From Erythrobacter oryzae (lineage in GTDB: Bacteria > Pseudomonadota > Alphaproteobacteria > Sphingomonadales > Sphingomonadaceae), in assembly GCF_030271515.1 (NCBI RefSeq), contig NZ_JASCXI010000002.1:434001-498000 (forward strand): a stretch of 64,000 bases of DNA. The letters are read 5' to 3'. The position numbers were made by a program, and so were the translations under genes. Under the pieces are notes generated by a model. The model saw only the letters and a program-made list of their open reading frames with translations, ran no database searches and was not told where the DNA came from. Below, in pieces: positions 34,266 through 42,361 of the stretch. Each line of letters opens with the position of its first letter. Position 1 is the first letter of the stretch.

Positions 34266-37031
34266 TTACCCGTGCGCGCCGAATTCGTTGGCGATGGCGG
34301 TGCTGATCCTGAGGCTCAATTCCTGCGCCTTTCCGATCGGCGTCATGAAGTCGCGCTCATAGGCGCCGTAGCCTTCCTCGCCGCCATCGGGGTAGTCGCT
34401 GGGCTCGTCCAACGGGAAGTCGCGCGGGCCCGGGATGCGCACCGGGAAGGCGCGGCGCAGCTGGGCGAGGGCCTCGTCGACGCGCAAGGTCAGCACCATG
34501 TCGATCACGTCGCGGCGGCTGATGTCGTTGGCGCGGCTGAAGGCGGGGACGGCGACCACTTTCAGGAACATGTGCTGGAGCAGCGCGAGGCGCAGCGCCT
34601 GCAGCACGCCGATGCGGCGGCGCACATGCTCGCGCGCCTCGGTGTCGGTGGTGTCATCGGGGAGCAGATCGAGCAGCCGGTGGAACTTCAGCGCATCGAT
34701 CCTGAGGCGCGAGGCCAAGCGGCGGAACACCCCCGTGCGGTCGTCCCCCACCAGATATTCGGCGAGCGCGGCGCAGGCCCCGGCGAGATGATCTTCCGTG
34801 CCGCGATAGGTGCGGCTCGCCCAATAGGCCGAGTTGAACAGCTCGCCATAGGCCGCGACGGTCTTGATGCTGGCGAGGGCATTGGCCGCGTGCACCAACC
34901 GCATGATCTGGCGCCCGCGCGGGGAATCGGCGAGCAGCGCGGCGATTTCCTCGCGGTTGCCGTCCGCCGCGCTGCCGATCCCGGCGATGACGTTGACGGG
35001 GTATCCGAGCTGCTGGAGGATCGCATTGTGCGGGATCGCACGGATCTGGCGCAGGCTCATCTCGCGGTCGGCGTTGATGTCGCTCTGGCGGCGCGAGACG
35101 CGGCTGCCGGTGGGGTTCAATAGCCCCAGCCCGAAGGCGGTCACCGCCCGCGCATAGGTGCGGCTGGCGAGGTGGTCGCCCTGATGCTCCTTCACCGCGC
35201 GGTAGAAGTCGAGGCTGAGGTCGGTGCGGTGGTAGAAGGGGTCGGCCGGCGCGGCGAGGTCGGCCTCTGCCGGGCGCAGTTCGGCGATCCGTGACAGGGT
35301 GGCGAGCGCCAGTTCGGGCGTGGCGAAGAACAGGTAGCCGTCGCCGCCTTGAAAGCTCACCTCGGGCTCGAGCCGGATGCCCGCCCTTGCGAAGCGCCGC
35401 CGCGCCCAGGGGGAGAGCGGCCATTCGAGCCGGTCCCGCAAGGAAGCCGGATGCGCCCCGCGGCCCATGCTCTCGCCGTGGGTGTTGAACACCAGCGCGG
35501 CGATGTCGGAGAGGCCGTTGGCCGCCATCGCCTCGGCCAGGCGCCCCTGCAACCGTTCGATCGCGAGTGCGGCGGGGACCTGCCCGACGAAGCGCCCCGC
35601 GTCCGAGAACCCGGTCTGCACCGCAACCCGGCCCCGCGCGCGGGCATAGGCGCGATAGGCAGGCTCGGCCAGCAGCGCGTCGAGGAAGCGGCCGCCGTGC
35701 TCCAGCGCGGTCTCCGTCTCGAACAAGGGCGAGACATCGACCTTGCCTTCCACCCCGAAAAGCTTGGCGAAATAGAGCGCAGCGAGGACCGTGGCGGGCT
35801 GCTCGCACTCCGCGACCAGCATGCGGATCGGGGCGTCGGCGTCGATGTGCTTGAGGATCTGCGCCATCGCGAGGAACTGGCGGATCGCGGTCGAGCTTTC
35901 GGTCGCAAGCGCTGCGAAATTGGTCCTGAGCGGCGTCGCTTCCTCGACCATGCGGCGCAGCGTCGCGATGGCGCCCTTGCTGGCGAGGTCGATGCCTTCG
36001 TCATCCCCGCCGAGCCTGCGGCGCACCGCGTTGTGAAGCTGCTTGGCGTTCACCCGGAAGTGGATCCAGCCCATCCCGAGGCCATCGGCGCGCATCGCCG
36101 CTGCGAGCGTCAACAGGGCAATGGCGCGGGGCTCGGGGGCGCTTGTCGCTTCGCCTTCGAGCGCGGCGATGATCGGGGCGAGCGAGAGCAGGTTGTCGTC
36201 GCTGTGCGTGGTCAGCCGGTTGGCGGCCTCGGCCAGCGCCTCGGCGCTGGAGAGGTCGCCCGCGAAGTCCTCGGCGCGCGCGGCGGCGAAAGCGCTGGCG
36301 GGCTTGAGGGTGGCGAGCAGGGGATGGCTTGCGTCGAGCGCCTCCAGCGAAGCGGTGTAGCGCGCCAGCCGCTCGGCCTTTTCCTGCAACCGGAAGGCGA
36401 TCGAGGTGCGCCAGCCGATATCGGTGCGCCCGTCCATGTCGTAGCCGACCCAGCTGGCGAAGCGGAACGGCAGGGGTCGGAGCGTCCGCCATTCCTGCGG
36501 CCAGCGCTCTCGCGCCTCGCCCAGCAGGCGGGCGACGATCACGTCGCGCGCGTCCTGCGCGCGGGCCATGGCGTCCATCGCCGCGCGGTGCTCGTGCTCG
36601 AGCGTCACCGCGGTGCGGGTCGCGGGGACGGCGCAGACCGTGTCGCCCACCTCCTGCGGCGCGGAAGCCGCGGCGGCGACGGCTTCGGATTGCGCGGGGC
36701 TAAGCAGGAAGGTCGGGTGCGCAGTGAACACCGCGTGGAGCTGCGGGTTCTCCCAGCGCGCGGCGAAGGCGGCGAAATCCTCGGCGTCTTCGGAAGGGGC
36801 TCGGGCGGCAGGCGCGGCCAGCAGCCGGCGCAGCTTGAGCGCGCGCGCCTTCAGCCCGTCGCACTCCAGCTCGGCGACCAGTGCTGCGACATCGTCGAGG
36901 CTGGTCTCGCCGCTCTCGATCGCGCGCGACAGATCGAGCGACAGCTGGAACACCGGATTGAACAGCGGGGTCTCGCGCGTGCGCTGGTGCAGCTCGCCCA
37001 GCCGCGCTTCGAGATCGGCGAGGCTCTTCAT
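34266..37031 (-). CDS. PEP-carboxylase-like protein with altered active site
   Basis: 921 residues aligning with PEP carboxylase (which makes oxaloacetate from PEP and bicarbonate). VFTAHPTF (His105) matches the TAHPTE catalytic His region, SPLFET and FSDAGR match the metal-binding Glu and Asp regions, and SLRQIRAIP matches the C-terminal Arg region. In the signature FHGRGG..GRGG this protein reads FNTHGESMGRGAHP (515-528). The catalytic His and first Arg are Asn516 and His518, and only Arg524 is kept. The Lys of SDSAKDAG is Arg. Carboxylase activity is therefore uncertain. Its ATG overlaps the glk stop (ATGA), so it is translationally coupled to glucokinase, which suggests a role at the sugar/PEP node. 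Confidence 0.75.
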   Translation of the reverse strand: MKSLADLEARLGELHQRTRETPLFNPVFQLSLDLSRAIESGETSLDDVAALVAELECDGLKARALKLRRLLAAPAARAPSEDAEDFAAFAARWENPQLHAVFTAHPTFLLSPAQSEAVAAAASAPQEVGDTVCAVPATRTAVTLEHEHRAAMDAMARAQDARDVIVARLLGEARERWPQEWRTLRPLPFRFASWVGYDMDGRTDIGWRTSIAFRLQEKAERLARYTASLEALDASHPLLATLKPASAFAAARAEDFAGDLSSAEALAEAANRLTTHSDDNLLSLAPIIAALEGEATSAPEPRAIALLTLAAAMRADGLGMGWIHFRVNAKQLHNAVRRRLGGDDEGIDLASKGAIATLRRMVEEATPLRTNFAALATESSTAIRQFLAMAQILKHIDADAPIRMLVAECEQPATVLAALYFAKLFGVEGKVDVSPLFETETALEHGGRFLDALLAEPAYRAYARARGRVAVQTGFSDAGRFVGQVPAALAIERLQGRLAEAMAANGLSDIAALVFNTHGESMGRGAHPASLRDRLEWPLSPWARRRFARAGIRLEPEVSFQGGDGYLFFATPELALATLSRIAELRPAEADLAAPADPFYHRTDLSLDFYRAVKEHQGDHLASRTYARAVTAFGLGLLNPTGSRVSRRQSDINADREMSLRQIRAIPHNAILQQLGYPVNVIAGIGSAADGNREEIAALLADSPRGRQIMRLVHAANALASIKTVAAYGELFNSAYWASRTYRGTEDHLAGACAALAEYLVGDDRTGVFRRLASRLRIDALKFHRLLDLLPDDTTDTEAREHVRRRIGVLQALRLALLQHMFLKVVAVPAFSRANDISRRDVIDMVLTLRVDEALAQLRRAFPVRIPGPRDFPLDEPSDYPDGGEEGYGAYERDFMTPIGKAQELSLRISTAIANEFGAHG

Positions 37032-38014
37032 GGGTGTTCCGAAGCAAAGGCCGCCGCCGCGCCGAACAGGCCGGGCTGGGGGTGGATGATGAGCTTGACC
37101 GGGATGCTCGCCATCAGGCTCTCGAACCGCCCCTTGGCCTTGAACCTGGCGGCAAAGCCCGAGGCGAGCAGCGTCTCGCGGATGCGGTAGCCGAGGCCGC
37201 CCGCGATCACCACGCCCGCAAAGCCGCCCTGCGCCAGCGCAAGATCGCCCGCGACCGAGCCCAGCGAAAGGCAGAACCGGTCCACCGCCGCCGCTGCCAG
37301 CGAGTCCTCTCCGCTCGTGCCGAGGTCCCAGATCTCGATCGCATCGCGCTCGGGTTCGGTGCGGTGTTCGAGTGCGGCGAGGGCCTGGTAGATGTCGACG
37401 ATGCCGGGGCCTGCCACCACGCGCTCGACCGACACGCGAAGGTGCCGCTGGCGCAGCCGGGCAAGGATCGCGTCCTCGATGGAATCGAGCGGGGCAAAGT
37501 CGATATGCCCGCCCTCGGTCGCCTGCACGCGGTAGCTGCCGCCCGAGCGGTAGAGATGCGCGACCCCCAGCCCCGTCCCCGGCCCCAGCACCGAGATCGT
37601 GCCCTCGCGCCCGAGCGGCACGTCGGGGCCGGCGAGATGCAGGAACTGGCTGTCGTCGGCGCGTGCGACCGCATGGGCAACCGCGGCGAAGTCATTGACG
37701 ATAGTGTAATCGGTAGCGCCCAGCTTCTCGGGGATCAGCGCGGGGCGGATGATCCACGGGTTGTTGGTGAAGCGGATCACCGGATTGGGCTTGCCGGGGC
37801 TGCCGACCGGCCCGGCGATGGCGATGCTCACCGCCGGGGGGAGCGTGCCGCCCTTGCGGTCGCGGAAGGCTTCCCACGCGGTCTGGAAGCTGGCGTGATC
37901 GGCGGTCTTGAGCGTTTCCGGCTCGTCGAGCGTGATCGCCCCGTCGGCCCCGAAGCTGGCAATCGCGAAGCGGGCATGGGTCCCGCCGATATCGACCACA
38001 ACCACTTCGCGCAT
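37028..38014 (-). CDS. glk: Glucokinase
   Basis: ATP-dependent phosphorylation of glucose. 328 residues of the Glk (non-ROK) family. Phosphate loop VVVDIGGTHARFAIA, sugar-binding NDFAAVAHAVA, LGPGTGLGVA and EGGHIDFAP are all visible. ATG 38014 follows GGGGAGTGAGCA. It is followed by the coupled PEP-carboxylase-like gene and shares an upstream motif with zwf. It would phosphorylate glucose imported by GluP or released from sulfoquinovose. Confidence 0.95.
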   Translation of the reverse strand: MREVVVVDIGGTHARFAIASFGADGAITLDEPETLKTADHASFQTAWEAFRDRKGGTLPPAVSIAIAGPVGSPGKPNPVIRFTNNPWIIRPALIPEKLGATDYTIVNDFAAVAHAVARADDSQFLHLAGPDVPLGREGTISVLGPGTGLGVAHLYRSGGSYRVQATEGGHIDFAPLDSIEDAILARLRQRHLRVSVERVVAGPGIVDIYQALAALEHRTEPERDAIEIWDLGTSGEDSLAAAAVDRFCLSLGSVAGDLALAQGGFAGVVIAGGLGYRIRETLLASGFAARFKAKGRFESLMASIPVKLIIHPQPGLFGAAAAFASEHP

Positions 38015-38084
38015 TGCTCACTCCCCGCCCGCAAATCGTGACGGGGGAAGCAATAGCAGGCGGCGCGCGGGAATCCCACGCGCC

Positions 38085-38103
38085 GCATACTTATTCAGAT
38101 TTG
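38085..38103 (-). promoter_or_regulatory. Shared motif upstream of glk
   Basis: On the minus strand CAAATCTGAATAAGTATGC, 17 of 19 bases identical to the motif before zwf (31507-31525), at a nearly equal distance (70 bp) from the start codon. Candidate common control site of the Entner-Doudoroff genes. Confidence 0.5.
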
Positions 38104-38176
38104 TCAGGCCGTCAGGCGTTGCCCCCTCCCCTTGGGGAGGGGGTAGGGGGAGGGGCGCCCCCGCCAGCGGCCACGT

Positions 38177-38196
38177 GCGAGGCCGTCAGGCCTCGC
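38177..38196 (-). terminator. Hairpin after the S46 peptidase gene
   Basis: GCGAGGCC-TGAC-GGCCTCGC is a perfect 8-bp stem with a 4-nt loop, 22 bp past the peptidase stop on the minus strand, without a T-run. The rest of 38104-38218 is C/G-rich and contains a CCCCTCCCC/GGGGAGGGG stem, part of the dispersed repeats. Confidence 0.45.
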
Positions 38197-38218
38197 CCTT
38201 CAGCCCCCTCGGGCCCGC

Positions 38219-40351
38219 TTACTTGACGCCCATTTCCTCGAGCAGCCGCTGCGCGCCGTCGACCTTGTCCATGGTCCACAGCATGAAACGGCTGTCGACG
38301 TGGATCGTGCGGTTGATCGCGGGGTCATACATCCAGTCGCTCACCACGCCCTCGATCGTGCCGTCGAAGGCAAGGCCCACGAACTCGCCGCGCGCGTTCA
38401 GCGTCGAGGAGCCCGAGTTGCCGTTGGTGATGTCGACCGTCGACATGAAGTCGACCGGCAGGGTGCCGAGCGCGGGCGCGACGTAGCTGCCGTAGTCCTT
38501 GGCCTTGATCAGCTCGATCATCTTGTCGGGCGCATCGAATTCGCCGCGCCCGGTGTGCTTGGCGACGATGCCCTCGGCGGTGGTGAACGCGGTCCAGACC
38601 TGCCCGTCGACCGCCTTGCCGGTCACCTTGCCATAGGTGAAGCGCAGCGAGCCGTTGGCGTCGGGGTACATGGTCTTGCCCTGCGAGGCCGCATAGGCGA
38701 GCCGCGCGGCCATCACCGCCGAACGCGCCTTCTGCACGCGGCCCGCGCGTTCCTTGTCGGCAGCCTCGGCGGCCATCGCCTCGTCATAGGTCGCAACCGC
38801 AAGCTGGATGAAGGGATCGCTCGAAGCCTTGAAGTCGGCGGGGGTCTTGCCCATCCACTCCATGCGCTTGGCCGTGGTGCCCAGTTCGCTGGTGGCGTAG
38901 AGCGAGGCCAGATCCTTGCCTTCGAGGAAGGCATCGAAGCTGGCGATGCGCTGATCTGCGGGCAGGCTGCGGTATTCGGCGATGGCGTCGGCGAAGAGCT
39001 GCTTGTCGATCGCCTCGACATAGCGGCGCTCGATGATCGCCATGCGCTGGGTCATGAAGGCCTTGTCGCGCGCCTGGAAGCCGGGCTCGCGATCCTTGTC
39101 GGGCTTGGCCTGCTCGTTCGCCCAGCGATAGAGCGTGCGCGCCGCGCCGTAGAGCTGGCCGCGCCCGAGGAGCCCGCGCTTGGCATCGGCGAGCGCGACC
39201 GCGTTGGTCTCGGCCACCAGCTTGTCGAGCTCGGCGAGGGCCGCGCCATACTGCGCCTCGCGCGCCGGGTCGGCCTTGATCCACGCGCGGAACGCGGCTT
39301 CCTCGGCGGCCTTCTTGTCGACGAGCGAGATGGCGTCCGCGCCTGCCAGCTGCCCGGCGATCTTCTTCTCGTAGTTCTCCACGCCCTGAAGCGTCGCGGC
39401 ATAGGCGATCGTGGCGGCCTGATTGCCCGCGGTCAGTTCGTCGATGCGGTCGCCATATTCGGCGAGCATGCGCTGCTGATAGGGGTAGAGCTCCTCGTAA
39501 TAGAAGCGCGCTTCCTCGGCAGTGCGCAGGCGCTCGGTCGTACCGGGGAAGCCCGCGACCATCACGAAGTCGCCTTCCTTGACGCCTTCCTTGGCGATGG
39601 GCAGCCAGGCCTTGGGCTTGAACGGCACGTTGTCCTTCGAGAACGGGGCCGAGGAACCGTCAGGCGCCACGTAAGCGCGGTAGAAGGAGAAGTCGCCGGT
39701 GTGGCGCGGCCACATCCAGTTATCCTTCTCGCCGCCGAAATTGCCGACGCCGCCGGCGGGGGCATAGACGAGGCGCACGTCCTGGATCTCGAGCTGCTGC
39801 TGGAGCCAGTATTGCGCGCCGCCGAAATAGGCGCGCACGTCGCAGCGGCGGTTGGCCTGCTTCTCGCACGCCTCGATCAGCGCGGTGCGGTTGGCCTGCA
39901 GGCGGTCATAGCGCGCGCGGCCTTCCAGCTTGTCGGCACCCTTGAGCATGGCGGCGGTGACATCGCGCAGGTCCTCGATCACGTAGATCCGGCTGCCCGG
40001 CGCGGCGGGGAGTTCATCGCCCAGCGTCTTGGCGAGGAAACCGTCGGTGAGGTAGTCGTTCTCGGGCGAGGAATTGTATTGCAGCGAGCCCGCGACGCAG
40101 TGGTGGTTGGTCGCGACCAGACCCTGCGGCGAGAGGAAGGCGGCCGAGCAGCCGCCGAGCGAGGCGATGGCGGTCAGCGGCGGGCGCTGGAGGTCGCCCA
40201 AAGTCTTGGCGTCAAGCTCGAGCCCGGCGGCCTTCATCTCATCGGCGATGGCGCCGGTCTGGCTCGGCAGCCACATGCCTTCATCGGCGAGTGCCACGGC
40301 GGGCAGGGCAAGCATCAGCGCGCTGGCACCGGCCAGCAGGATATTCTTCAT
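38219..40351 (-). CDS. S46-family dipeptidyl peptidase (DPP7/DPP11 type)
   Basis: Removes N-terminal dipeptides from peptides in the periplasm. 710 residues, the usual S46 length, with a signal peptide (MKNILLAGASALMLALPAVALA). The chymotrypsin-fold triad is visible: His in ATNHHC (83/84), Asp in the NFGGEKDNWMWPRHTGDFSFYR block, and Ser646 in TNGNSGSS. Start ATG 40351 with GAGAGG upstream is chosen because the 30 upstream codons precede a perfect signal peptide. Single gene between hairpins. Confidence 0.92.
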   Translation of the reverse strand: MKNILLAGASALMLALPAVALADEGMWLPSQTGAIADEMKAAGLELDAKTLGDLQRPPLTAIASLGGCSAAFLSPQGLVATNHHCVAGSLQYNSSPENDYLTDGFLAKTLGDELPAAPGSRIYVIEDLRDVTAAMLKGADKLEGRARYDRLQANRTALIEACEKQANRRCDVRAYFGGAQYWLQQQLEIQDVRLVYAPAGGVGNFGGEKDNWMWPRHTGDFSFYRAYVAPDGSSAPFSKDNVPFKPKAWLPIAKEGVKEGDFVMVAGFPGTTERLRTAEEARFYYEELYPYQQRMLAEYGDRIDELTAGNQAATIAYAATLQGVENYEKKIAGQLAGADAISLVDKKAAEEAAFRAWIKADPAREAQYGAALAELDKLVAETNAVALADAKRGLLGRGQLYGAARTLYRWANEQAKPDKDREPGFQARDKAFMTQRMAIIERRYVEAIDKQLFADAIAEYRSLPADQRIASFDAFLEGKDLASLYATSELGTTAKRMEWMGKTPADFKASSDPFIQLAVATYDEAMAAEAADKERAGRVQKARSAVMAARLAYAASQGKTMYPDANGSLRFTYGKVTGKAVDGQVWTAFTTAEGIVAKHTGRGEFDAPDKMIELIKAKDYGSYVAPALGTLPVDFMSTVDITNGNSGSSTLNARGEFVGLAFDGTIEGVVSDWMYDPAINRTIHVDSRFMLWTMDKVDGAQRLLEEMGVK

Positions 40352-40407
40352 GGGTAGCAAACCTCTCTCGAATGGGTGGCGCCCGCGCGGGCGCGAAGGC
40401 AGGCGTG

Positions 40408-41064
40408 TTAGGCGAGATGCGGGGGCGGCGGAAGGGGGCAATCATCCCCATCGATGAACCGCCGACTGACGGGGTTGAGCACCAGCAGCAGCCGCACGCC
40501 CCCGGGGCTTCCGGCAATCGGCGGCGAGCGGTGAATGGCGGGGTTCTCGCTCGCCAGCCGGCCCTTGAACACCCCCACATCGAAGGGGGCGAGGCGGTTG
40601 ATCCGGCGCGGTTCCTCGCCCGCCGCAACGCGCGCGGCGTCCCCGGCGTCGAGCCAGTCGGTGCCTTCGCCGACATAGGTTGTGATGAGCCGCGCGGTGA
40701 CATAGTCGGCGTGGAACTTGCGGCAGGAATCGGTGCGCACGACCTCGAGCCGGAGCTCGAAGCTGGCGAGGTCCATCGCGGCGCAGAACAGGCGCGCGAG
40801 CCGCGCGGCGTCTTCGATGAGCGCGCGATGGAGCGCCTCGCCCCCGCCGAACCCGCCCCCGGCGAGCGCGCGGGCGAGATCGGCGGAAAGGGCATCGGGG
40901 GTGCTGGTGAAGCGCAGATCCTCGGGCGTTCCGGTGGTGAGCGGGGTGAAGTCGGCAAAGGCGGGGCGCTGCCACACCGCGAGGCTGCAATCCTGTGCGG
41001 CGATGTCGCCAAGCACGGCGGGATCGGCGGCGATGCGGGCTGAGGGGGCAAGGAGGGTGGTCAT
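40408..41064 (-). CDS. DUF1826 family protein
   Basis: 218 residues, soluble. The central block LRLEVVRTDSCRKFHADYVTARLITTYVGEGTDWL and the following RLAPFDVGVFKG and RLLLVLNPV are the hallmarks of DUF1826. The His/Cys/Asp pattern (CRKFHAD) suggests a 2-oxoglutarate-oxygenase-like or metal-binding fold. Members often occur with zinc-starvation genes; a weak Zur-like dyad lies upstream at 41090-41106. The biochemical function is unknown. Confidence 0.75.
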   Translation of the reverse strand: MTTLLAPSARIAADPAVLGDIAAQDCSLAVWQRPAFADFTPLTTGTPEDLRFTSTPDALSADLARALAGGGFGGGEALHRALIEDAARLARLFCAAMDLASFELRLEVVRTDSCRKFHADYVTARLITTYVGEGTDWLDAGDAARVAAGEEPRRINRLAPFDVGVFKGRLASENPAIHRSPPIAGSPGGVRLLLVLNPVSRRFIDGDDCPLPPPPHLA

Positions 41065-41089
41065 GGGGCGGGCCTGTGCGGGGTAAAAT

Positions 41090-41106
41090 TGAGTAACGTT
41101 GTATCA
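41090..41106. promoter_or_regulatory. Possible Zur-like site between DUF1826 and lipoprotein genes
   Basis: TGAGTAACGTTGTATCA is AT-richer than its surroundings and resembles alphaproteobacterial Zur sites of the GTAATGTTATATCATTAC type, with about 13 matches when extended to 41110. The dyad symmetry is weak. It stands 26 bp before the DUF1826 start and 121 bp before the lipoprotein start. Confidence 0.3.
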
Positions 41107-41226
41107 TGTCATTAGCGACGCATCGGGGTGGCTGCAAGCGCCGCCGCGGAAAGCCTCTTGCGAGTGATTATCAGTTCGGCCATGAGGCTCGTCCAACCCC
41201 ATCACACCCCAAGGACGCCCCCTCCC

Positions 41227-42078
41227 ATGAACAGCACGCTCAAACTCTGGACCCAGCTTGGCCTCGGCACCGCGCTTGCAGGCGGGCTGCTGGCGGCTTG
41301 CGGCGGCGAGGCGGGCGGCGAGGGTGCGACCGGCGAGGCGGGCGCCCCGACCGCTGCGGCCACCGCCGGTGAAGGCGAAGGCGGCTCCGGCGAGGGCGAA
41401 AGCGCCACCGCGGGCGGCGAGGGCGAGGGCGGCGTCGCGGTCGCCGATGCGGCCAAGGACCCGGTCGCCTACGGCATCGCGCTCGCGGTGGCCGAGGCGC
41501 ACGTGGTGGCAGCGCGCGACGCCTATGCGGCGGGCGAGAAGCAGGCAGCAGGCGAGATGTTCGCGCACCCGGTGAGCGAAGTGCTGCTCGACATGGAGCC
41601 GGTCTTTACCAAGCTCGGGGTTGCGGACATGGGCCCGCTGTTCATGGCGGCCTCGGACGCGGCGCTTGCGGGCAAGCCGGTGGCCGAGGTGAACAAGGCC
41701 TATGACGCGATCATCGCCGCGCTGCGCGCGGCGGCCGCCAAGGCGCCCAAGGGCGATGCCAGCACGGCCAAGGTGCAGGCCGGTGTGATCGCTGACATGA
41801 TCGAGCGCGCGAGCGCGATGTATCGCCAGCTGCCCAAGAACGCCGAATACGAGCCCTATCTCGACGGCTACGGCTTCAGCCGCGTTGCGATCAGCACCTT
41901 TGCCGCCTCGGGCGCAGGCATCAAGGCCGAGAACCCGGCGCTGCACACGGCGATCACCGAGGCTGTCGCGCTGCTCAAGCAGGCCTATCCCGGCGCTGCC
42001 CGCCCGGCCAAGCTCCCCGCCGAGCCTGGCGCATTGTCGGGCGCTTCGGCCAAGGTGATGCTCGCCGCGGGGGGGTGA
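41227..42078 (+). CDS. Lipoprotein with Gly/Glu-rich linker, function unknown
   Basis: 283 residues. The signal peptide ends in a lipobox (GGLLAACGG), so the mature protein starts at a lipidated Cys. Residues about 22-65 are a low-complexity linker of Gly, Glu, Ala and Ser (GEGEGGSGEGES type). A helical domain without cysteines follows, beginning AYGIALAVAEAHVVAARDAY and containing HPVSEVLLDMEPVFTKLG. I do not recognise the domain with certainty; imelysin-like periplasmic helical proteins are one possibility. ATG 41227 has AAGGA upstream. Divergent from the DUF1826 gene. Confidence 0.7.
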   Translation: MNSTLKLWTQLGLGTALAGGLLAACGGEAGGEGATGEAGAPTAAATAGEGEGGSGEGESATAGGEGEGGVAVADAAKDPVAYGIALAVAEAHVVAARDAYAAGEKQAAGEMFAHPVSEVLLDMEPVFTKLGVADMGPLFMAASDAALAGKPVAEVNKAYDAIIAALRAAAAKAPKGDASTAKVQAGVIADMIERASAMYRQLPKNAEYEPYLDGYGFSRVAISTFAASGAGIKAENPALHTAITEAVALLKQAYPGAARPAKLPAEPGALSGASAKVMLAAGG

Positions 42079-42082
42079 TTCC

Positions 42083-42099
42083 CGGCGGAAATCCCGCCG
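42083..42099 (+). terminator. Weak hairpin after the lipoprotein gene
   Basis: CGGCGG-AAATC-CCGCCG followed by ATTTGTG, 5 bp past the stop. The stem is short. The rest of the 283-bp gap to 42361 shows no gene, ending in the purine-rich GGGGGGGA that precedes the TTG start of the secretion transporter. Confidence 0.4.
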
Positions 42100-42361
42100 A
42101 TTTGTGCAAACACGACACGCCTCGTTGGCTAAATGCGACAATCTTGCAGTTGCAGGGCTCTCAGGGCCGCTGCACGCTTGCCTTTGCTGCGAGCCCTAGT
42201 AGCTTTGCAGGACAAGAGGGGTCGCCGTTCGCAGGATCTGACATCGAGGGGTGTCAGGCCGCGAGCGGGTGTTTGGGGTTCGCACCCGGCCGGAGGTTCG
42301 CCGCAAGCGCGGTAGCCGAGCCGAGCCGGGCAGGGCGGGCCACGGAATTTTGGGGGGGACC

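Noticed and set aside
42251..42361. ATG start for the TpsB gene 111 bp upstream
   Set aside because: It gives a 37-residue basic leader before the signal peptide without a good ribosome site; the TTG after GGGGGGGA fits better, though experiment is needed to settle it.
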